DNA from: CAZNFR01 sp964572225
Lineage (GTDB): Bacteria > Bacteroidota > Bacteroidia > Bacteroidales > GCA-2748055
NCBI GenBank assembly: GCA_964572225.1
Contig: CAZNFR010000042.1
Location: forward strand, 1-28,841
Length of the DNA stretch: 28,841 nucleotides
Direction of reading: 5' to 3'
Positions within the stretch are counted from its first letter, which is position 1; each line of letters starts with the position of its first letter. Positions 24,270 to 28,841 of this stretch are shown here, piece by piece. The position numbers and the translations under genes are program-made. The notes below the pieces were generated by a model. It saw only the letters and a list, made by a program, of their open reading frames with translations. It made no database searches and had not been told where the DNA came from.

Positions 24270-25043
24270 ATGGAAATCCTAATCATCTGCATAGCCGCCT
24301 TCCTCACCTCCATCCTCACCTTTTTCTCGGGATTCGGACTGGGGACCATACTCACACCGGTATTTATGATCTTTTTCCCGGTCGATCTGGCCATTGGCCT
24401 CACCGGGGTAGTGCATTTCTTCAATAATATTTTCAAGATTTTCCTGGTAGGGAAGAATGCCGATAAAAAAGTGCTGCTCCGTTTTGGTATCCCAGCCGTG
24501 ATTGCCTCCTTCGCCGGAGCCTGGTTGCTGATCCACATACCCGACAACAAACCTCTATTCGAATACGATCTCTTTGGTAATCATTTCGAAGTGTTTCCTG
24601 TGAAATTCCTGATCTCAATACTTTTGATCTTTTTTGCCCTTATAGACTTGTTTCCAGTCTTGAAGAAAATAGAATTTGGAAAAAACAACCTCATCCTGGG
24701 TGGAGTATTAAGCGGGTTTTTCGGGGGATTATCAGGTAATCAGGGAGCTTTTCGAAGTGCCTTCCTGATAAAGGCCGGATTGAGTAAACTGGCATTTATC
24801 GGAACCGGGGTGGTGGTTTCTTCCTTCGTAGATTTCACACGCCTGGGGGTTTATGCAACCCGCTTCACGAAATCCGGACTCACGGATAATCTGATCCTTG
24901 TATCACTGGCAGTGTTGTCTGCAATAATTGGAGCCTTCCTTGGTAATAAGCTCCTGAAAAAAGTGACCATACAATACATCCAGGTCCTCGTGGCAATCAT
25001 GCTCATCCTGGTATCCATTGCCCTGGGAATGGGAGTGATATAG
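24270..25043 (+). CDS. TauE/SafE family membrane transporter
   Basis: This 257-residue integral membrane protein has about eight hydrophobic segments in two halves, each with a Gly-rich motif: 'FFSGFGLGTILTPVFMIFF' near the start and 'GVLSGFFGGLSGNQGAFRS' in the second half, as in the PF01925 family. Members export sulfite, sulfonates or other organic anions; the substrate here cannot be told. The frame is open upstream to 24174, but those 32 codons translate the octamer array (Pro/Asn/Gln/Ile-rich), so the start is set at the ATG at 24270. No relation to neighbouring genes is obvious. Confidence 0.88.
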   Translation: MEILIICIAAFLTSILTFFSGFGLGTILTPVFMIFFPVDLAIGLTGVVHFFNNIFKIFLVGKNADKKVLLRFGIPAVIASFAGAWLLIHIPDNKPLFEYDLFGNHFEVFPVKFLISILLIFFALIDLFPVLKKIEFGKNNLILGGVLSGFFGGLSGNQGAFRSAFLIKAGLSKLAFIGTGVVVSSFVDFTRLGVYATRFTKSGLTDNLILVSLAVLSAIIGAFLGNKLLKKVTIQYIQVLVAIMLILVSIALGMGVI

Positions 25044-25327
25044 GCCGGTAGTTTGTTGAACAGGATGATTGGTAACTTTCGGTCCCCGTTGGTTATCGTG
25101 CAATATTATCGCATCATCCCCGAAGTTTACTTTGATTCCACGATCTCATTTCGTCTCCGCTGTTCTCCGAAATTCTCGGGATGTCTTACCCTGTGCAAAT
25201 CGTCTGCGCGCATTAAAGAATTATGGAAGCCCAGGTGCCAAAGGAGTATATTCCAAAATTTATGGTCAGATCAGAAATCCTCTTTATATTTGATATCAGA
25301 TGTCTAACCAAAAATAATTAACTTACC
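25044..25327. other. Intergenic region upstream of bacterioferritin
   Basis: This 284-bp stretch has short open frames on the plus strand that match no known family. Its 3' end carries the predicted bacterioferritin promoter. Confidence 0.5.
25285..25292 (+). promoter_or_regulatory. Bacteroidota -7 promoter element for bacterioferritin
   Basis: TATATTTG is an exact TAnnTTTG match, 36 bp upstream of the ATG at 25328. A weaker TTATGG lies about 20 bp further upstream, close to the -33 position. Confidence 0.5.
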
Positions 25328-25819
25328 ATGAAAGAAAAAAGCATAGAACTGCTAAACAAAGCCGTTGCCGATGAGTTGACGGCCGTACACCAGTACATGT
25401 ATTTTCATTTTCACTGCGACGACCAGGGATATGATCTTCTTGCGGGTCTTTTCAAAAAAACAGCCATTGAAGAGATGATCCATATTGAAATGCTTGCCGA
25501 ACGCATCCTTTTCCTGAAAGGGGAGGTGGAGATGGTAGCTTCGGGTGAAGTGGAAAAGATCCACGAAGTGAGCAAAATGCTCGAACTGGCGCGGTCTATG
25601 GAAGAATCCAGCGCCAACGATTACAACCTCTGGGCCAACGAATGCGCACAAAATGCCGACTCCGTCTCCAAGAAGCTGTTTGAATCACTCGTGGCAGACG
25701 AAGAAAGACACGAAGACCAGTACGATGTGGAAATGGAAAACCTCAAGAAATTCGGCGATAATTACCTCGCACTTCAATCCATCGAAAGAAGCAAGAGTAT
25801 GTCGCAGGGCGGGGAATAA
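25328..25819 (+). CDS. Bacterioferritin-like ferritin
   Basis: This 163-residue four-helix protein aligns by eye with E. coli Bfr. The ferroxidase ligands are present: Glu in 'VADELTAVHQY', Glu and His in 'EEMIHIEM', Glu in 'SMEESSAND', and Glu/His in 'ADEERHEDQY'. The Met in 'EEMIHIE' occupies the position of the haem-binding Met52, so haem binding between subunits is possible. It stores iron as a ferric mineral and limits Fenton chemistry. It has its own predicted promoter and is convergent with the lipoprotein gene downstream. Confidence 0.9.
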   Translation: MKEKSIELLNKAVADELTAVHQYMYFHFHCDDQGYDLLAGLFKKTAIEEMIHIEMLAERILFLKGEVEMVASGEVEKIHEVSKMLELARSMEESSANDYNLWANECAQNADSVSKKLFESLVADEERHEDQYDVEMENLKKFGDNYLALQSIERSKSMSQGGE

Positions 25820-25821
25820 TT

Positions 25822-25924
25822 AAGAATGGGGATACAGGGATTTGGGGATTTAGGGATGTCAAAGTACCTCATCTCCATGGATCCCTAGATCCCCAAATCC
25901 CCAAATCCCCAAATCCCCATTCTT
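25822..25924. repeat. Inverted pair of GGGGATTT/AAATCCCC arrays, possible bidirectional terminator
   Basis: The left arm (25822-25857) is G-rich and the right arm (25880-25924) is C-rich with the same octamer units. The outer ends AAGAATGGGGA and TCCCCATTCTT are perfect 11-bp complements. The repeat fills the whole space between two convergent genes, so either transcript would form a long stem. Confidence 0.85.
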
Positions 25925-25927
25925 CCC

Positions 25928-26986
25928 TCACGGTTTCTCCGCAAACAAAATATTACTTCCACTCAGGTAAAAAGTATTCCCGGGAATTCTGGGATCCCAG
26001 ATTCCTTCCCAGTCGCCTTTCGTCGGACTACTGGCGGTGCCGTCACCGTTGGTGTCGCCACCATTATTGTCATCCTTAAAAGAGGTAAAGATCACCTGGT
26101 CTGAAAAGGTCATTTCCCCACCATCCAGAATGGTGATGCTGTTCCCTTCGGTGATTTTTACAATAACCCCATCGGTCAGAGACCAGGGGGCGCGGACAAA
26201 CAAGGTGGAGGCTTCACTTACAAAAGGTACTTCCGTATCGCTCCAGCTTGTATTAACTTCAATATCCCCATACACAAATATTCCGTTCATGACATTGGTC
26301 TCGGTGGAATTATCCGGATTGGAAAACCCGTTACCTTCACCCAGATTTATGCTGGCATTGACACTGAGAGGGAGGATATTGCGATAAAAGGTATTGTCAT
26401 TTATAATTGAGGAAGGAGAGGCATTCCAGGCGGTCAGGGCACCATAGAAACTTCCCAAATATACTCCGCCGGCATTATCCACAAATTCACAATTGGTAAT
26501 CGTGATCATAACCTCTCGTGTTTCCAGCGTAGATTGCCAGGTATTACCCCCTCCAAAGTAAAAGTGACAGTGGTTAAATACCGAACCGTCGGTGGTAACC
26601 AGAATTCTGGACCAGTCTTTCGCTGAAGGTGAACTTGAATTCCCGTCGTTGTTATCATCACAACCATGGGAATCATCTTTTATAGAAGTGAAAATGATGG
26701 GATCGCTCAATGTTCCGTTCGCCATAATGGTACCGTTTAATTGTACCTCAAGTCCGTATCCACCTCTGAATTTTACTACAGTACCGGGCAAAATGGTGAG
26801 TGTGTTTTCCACCCAGATATTCCCTGAGGAAATAACGTAAATATTGTCTGAGGTCCAGGTGGTGGGTACAACGATATCGTCTGTGATCTCAACAAGGGTT
26901 TTGCCACAGGAGTCATCTTCGTCTTTTTTGCAGGAAAAAGTAAGGATCATCAGGGCGATAATCGCTAAGCAGGCATTAAGTTTCAT
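25928..26986 (-). CDS. Parallel beta-helix lipoprotein
   Basis: This 352-residue lipoprotein has a lipobox ending 'LTFSC' (Cys19) followed by 'KKDEDD'. The body shows short beta-strand repeats typical of a right-handed beta-helix ('GNIWVENTLTILPGTVVKFRGG', seen as 'LTILPGTVVKF', and 'ITNCEFVDNAGGVYLG'). Two similar Asp/Asn/Gly-rich loops, 'DDNNDGNSSSPSAKDW' and 'GGDTNGDGTASSPTKGDW', each follow 'IFTS.KDD'. They mark an internal duplication of a calcium-loop-like element. No pectinase-type catalytic residues were identified. It is probably surface-exposed and may bind a polysaccharide, but that is inference. Confidence 0.82.
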   Translation of the reverse strand: MKLNACLAIIALMILTFSCKKDEDDSCGKTLVEITDDIVVPTTWTSDNIYVISSGNIWVENTLTILPGTVVKFRGGYGLEVQLNGTIMANGTLSDPIIFTSIKDDSHGCDDNNDGNSSSPSAKDWSRILVTTDGSVFNHCHFYFGGGNTWQSTLETREVMITITNCEFVDNAGGVYLGSFYGALTAWNASPSSIINDNTFYRNILPLSVNASINLGEGNGFSNPDNSTETNVMNGIFVYGDIEVNTSWSDTEVPFVSEASTLFVRAPWSLTDGVIVKITEGNSITILDGGEMTFSDQVIFTSFKDDNNGGDTNGDGTASSPTKGDWEGIWDPRIPGNTFYLSGSNILFAEKP

Positions 26987-27221
26987 GTCGGGTGATTTAG
27001 GTTAAGTAATGAAAAATATCAAAATTATCGTTTGTTTATTGCCGTAATCTTAAGTGGATATTACTAAAAGTTAAAATAAAACCAGCTCTCAACTTTAACG
27101 CCCTTTTACCGGTTCAAATAATATATTCTTAGTAACTTATCCGGGTTTTTGAGGTTTGTACGATGATATTAATATTTGGTTAACCGAATGGAATAGAAAA
27201 AACTATTTAAAAACAAAAGCC

Positions 27222-27668
27222 ATGAAAATATTATGGATCGCAGCTTTTATCCTTTGTATTGTGGTGTCGGGCTATTCCCAGGATGCCGAAAAAGAGGTCA
27301 TCAAAGAAGTTATTCAGACCGCCTATGTTGAAGGCTTACAAAATGAGGGGGATGCCAAAAAGATTGAATCCGGATTCCATCCTGATTTTGCGCTATTAAT
27401 CATTGGCGAAGGAGATCAGATGAGGAAATATCCCATTTCCGAATGGCAGGAAAGGCAGGTAAACAAACGTAAAGCAGGGGAATTACCGCTGGCAGCGGAT
27501 AAGGCGGTGACTGTGAATTTCCTGAATGTCGATGTAAGCGGTTCATCGGCCGTGGTCAAGCTGGAATTTTTTGTGGGTGAAAAGCTGAGTTATATCGATT
27601 ACATTTCACTCTATAAGTTTGAAAGCGGTTGGAAGATAGTCAGCAAGATCTTCCACAAGGTAGAATAG
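27222..27668 (+). CDS. Secreted SnoaL/putative lumazine-binding-like protein
   Basis: The 148-residue product has a signal peptide ('MKILWIAAFILCIVVSGYSQ'). The mature domain of about 125 residues has the NTF2-like pattern: an N-terminal helix 'EVIKEVIQTAYVEGLQNEGD', 'IESGFHPDFALLII', then paired strands ending 'YISLYKFESGWKIVSKIFHKV'. It fits the putative lumazine-binding/DUF4440 group, whose function is mostly unknown. I set the start at 27222, since the 22 codons upstream precede a standard signal peptide and look like leader. It is divergent from the beta-helix lipoprotein gene. Confidence 0.8.
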   Translation: MKILWIAAFILCIVVSGYSQDAEKEVIKEVIQTAYVEGLQNEGDAKKIESGFHPDFALLIIGEGDQMRKYPISEWQERQVNKRKAGELPLAADKAVTVNFLNVDVSGSSAVVKLEFFVGEKLSYIDYISLYKFESGWKIVSKIFHKVE

Positions 27669-27695
27669 AATGATTTAATGAAATTCGAGTGAGTA

Positions 27696-28127
27696 ATGAG
27701 TGACCTTAATACGAAAATACAACCCGGGGTAGAAGAGGTGTTTTCCGCATATCCGGAATTTGTAAGACAAAAAATGCTTGACCTGAGGGAACTGATCCTG
27801 GAATCGGCCGAGGAGATGCCGGAAATTTCAGAGATAGAGCTGGCCTTAAAATGGGGTGAGCCCGGATTTATCACAAAAATTGGCAGCACTTTGAGAATTG
27901 ACTGGAAGGAGAAGTCGCCCGATCAGTATGCCCTGTATTTCAAATGTACCAGCAGACTGGTGGACACCTTCAGGATGGTTTTTGGAGATACCTTCAATTA
28001 TGAAGGAAACAGGGCTATTGTTTTCAAGCTGAACGATTCCCTTCCCGTTCCGGAACTCAGGGAATGCGTTAAAGCAGCACTGAGGTATCATAAGGTAAAA
28101 CATTTGGAAACCCTGGGGATAAACTAA
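27696..28127 (+). CDS. DUF1801 domain protein
   Basis: This 143-residue cytosolic protein has the DUF1801 (YdhG-like) pattern: 'VFSAYPEFVRQKMLDLRELIL', 'EIELALKWGEPGFITKIGSTLRI' (seen as 'LKWGEPGF'), and 'ALYFKCTSRLVDTFR'. The family is related to frataxin-like folds, and its function is not established. It lies 27 bp after the preceding gene and 11 bp before another DUF1801-related gene, so the two are probably co-transcribed. Confidence 0.83.
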   Translation: MSDLNTKIQPGVEEVFSAYPEFVRQKMLDLRELILESAEEMPEISEIELALKWGEPGFITKIGSTLRIDWKEKSPDQYALYFKCTSRLVDTFRMVFGDTFNYEGNRAIVFKLNDSLPVPELRECVKAALRYHKVKHLETLGIN

Positions 28128-28138
28128 AAAAGTAAGTT

Positions 28139-28780
28139 ATGAATGAAATGGATCCCAAGGTAGACAAATATCTGATAGACGGCTGTATGCGATGTGAGCT
28201 GGGTGGGACGCCCGATTGCAAGGTGTTGAACTGGACGACCGAGCTGGAGATGCTTAGGGCAATTGTGCTGGATTGTGGACTAAAGGAAGAAGTGAAGTGG
28301 GGGGTGCCCTGTTACACCCATGAGGGAAAAAATGTAGTTTTGTTGAGTGCACTTAAAGATTCAGCCAACCTTAGTTTTTTAAAAGGATCATTGCTGAAGG
28401 ATCAGGAGAATCTGCTGGAGAAACCCGGCAAAAACGCACAGGCAGCCAGGTATCTAAAATATACCCACCCCAAAGACATAGAAAAAACGGAAAAAGAAAT
28501 CAGGGAACTGATCAAAGAAGCCATTGAGGTCGAAAAGGCAGGCCTCAAGGTCGAGTTTAAAAAGAATCCGGAACCTGTTCCCGAAGAGCTCGAGGCCATT
28601 TTCGAGGAAGACCCTGTACTCAAATCTTCATTTGAAGCACTGACACCCGGTCGGCAGCGTGGGTATATTTTGTTTTTTTCCGCACCCAAACAATCTAAAA
28701 CACGCACTGCCAGAATAGAAAGAAGCAAGGAAAAGATCCTTAGAGGTGAAGGCTTACATGATGGATATGGAAAACACTAG
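28139..28780 (+). CDS. YdeI/OmdA-type protein with N-terminal DUF1801-like domain
   Basis: This 213-residue cytosolic protein has an N-terminal DUF1801-like part (about 10-130: 'LKEEVKWGVPCYTHEGKNVVLL', seen as 'VKWGVPCYTHEGKN') and a C-terminal YdeI/OmpD-associated (OmdA) part: 'VPEELEAIFEEDPVLKSSFEAL', 'TPGRQRGYILFFSAPKQSKTRTARIERSKEKI' (seen as 'PGRQRGYILFFSAPK'). The family has been linked to bacteriocin protection in some bacteria, but its biochemical role is not clear. It shares the WG.P motif with the gene before it, suggesting an ancient duplication. Nothing recognisable lies in the last 61 bp of the window. Confidence 0.83.
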   Translation: MNEMDPKVDKYLIDGCMRCELGGTPDCKVLNWTTELEMLRAIVLDCGLKEEVKWGVPCYTHEGKNVVLLSALKDSANLSFLKGSLLKDQENLLEKPGKNAQAARYLKYTHPKDIEKTEKEIRELIKEAIEVEKAGLKVEFKKNPEPVPEELEAIFEEDPVLKSSFEALTPGRQRGYILFFSAPKQSKTRTARIERSKEKILRGEGLHDGYGKH

Positions 28781-28841
28781 TTCTTTATTTGGTTGCAATT
28801 TCCTAAGGGATCTGAGTGCCTCAGAAGTATCACAGATTTAA

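Noticed and set aside
25053..25307. Overlapping small reading frames before bacterioferritin
   Set aside because: The translations look random, with no signal peptide, repeat or known motif, and they run into the predicted promoter.

Overview
The window comes from a member of the phylum Bacteroidota, most likely an environmental Bacteroidales/Marinilabiliales-type lineage. The evidence is a SusC/SusD pair with an ECF sigma factor and FecR-type anti-sigma factor, a protein with a type IX secretion (T9SS) sorting domain, many SPII lipoproteins, start codons that mostly lack Shine-Dalgarno sites, and several exact matches to the Bacteroidota -7 promoter element TAnnTTTG. The placement below phylum level is inference.

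Layout. (1) 207-7407, minus strand: a LamG-type lipoprotein; a two-component pair in which a LytS-type kinase carries a large periplasmic FG-GAP/VCBS propeller and its regulator has a LuxR-type rather than LytTR output; a T9SS cargo protein; and a secreted FG-GAP propeller protein whose last repeat is cut off by an in-frame TAA. (2) 7754-14267, plus strand: two adjacent arsenic-resistance transcription units, each opened by its own ArsR. Unit 1 encodes ArsR, a small CxxC thioredoxin, a periplasmic CxxC thioredoxin-like protein (ArsF-like), a CcdA/DsbD-like membrane protein (ArsG-like), an ArsP-type permease and a Tat-exported split-Soret-like dihaem cytochrome. Unit 2 encodes ArsR, an ArsC-like low-molecular-weight phosphatase-fold protein with a predicted export signal, a normal cytosolic ArsC and the arsenite pump ACR3. 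(3) 14911-24131, plus strand: ECF sigma, FecR, STN-containing SusC, SusD, an exported PHP-domain phosphoesterase-like protein and an exported Asp-box propeller protein. This is a signal-responsive outer-membrane uptake locus with no glycoside hydrolase in view. (4) 24270-28780: a TauE/SafE permease, bacterioferritin, a beta-helix lipoprotein on the opposite strand, a small secreted SnoaL/lumazine-binding-like protein, and two DUF1801/YdeI-type proteins.

How the genes may work together. The arsenic region combines ordinary cytosolic arsenate detoxification (ArsC plus ACR3) with a thiol/haem module placed in the membrane and periplasm: thioredoxin, CcdA-like relay, periplasmic CxxC protein, exported cytochrome and exported ArsC-like protein, beside an organoarsenical-type permease. 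The parts are known families, but the combination suggests extracytoplasmic arsenic redox chemistry and is the most interesting candidate system here. In the Sus-type locus, the STN domain of SusC probably signals through FecR to the ECF sigma factor.

Non-coding structure. GGGGATTT/AAATCCCC octamer arrays occur at four intergenic places and have G-quadruplex potential. One forms a long inverted repeat between convergent genes. Inverted repeats that look like ArsR operators lie at both arsR promoters. The susC leader holds two hairpins, and a GC-rich hairpin separates susD from the PHP gene. No tRNA, rRNA, CRISPR array, transposase or prophage gene was seen.
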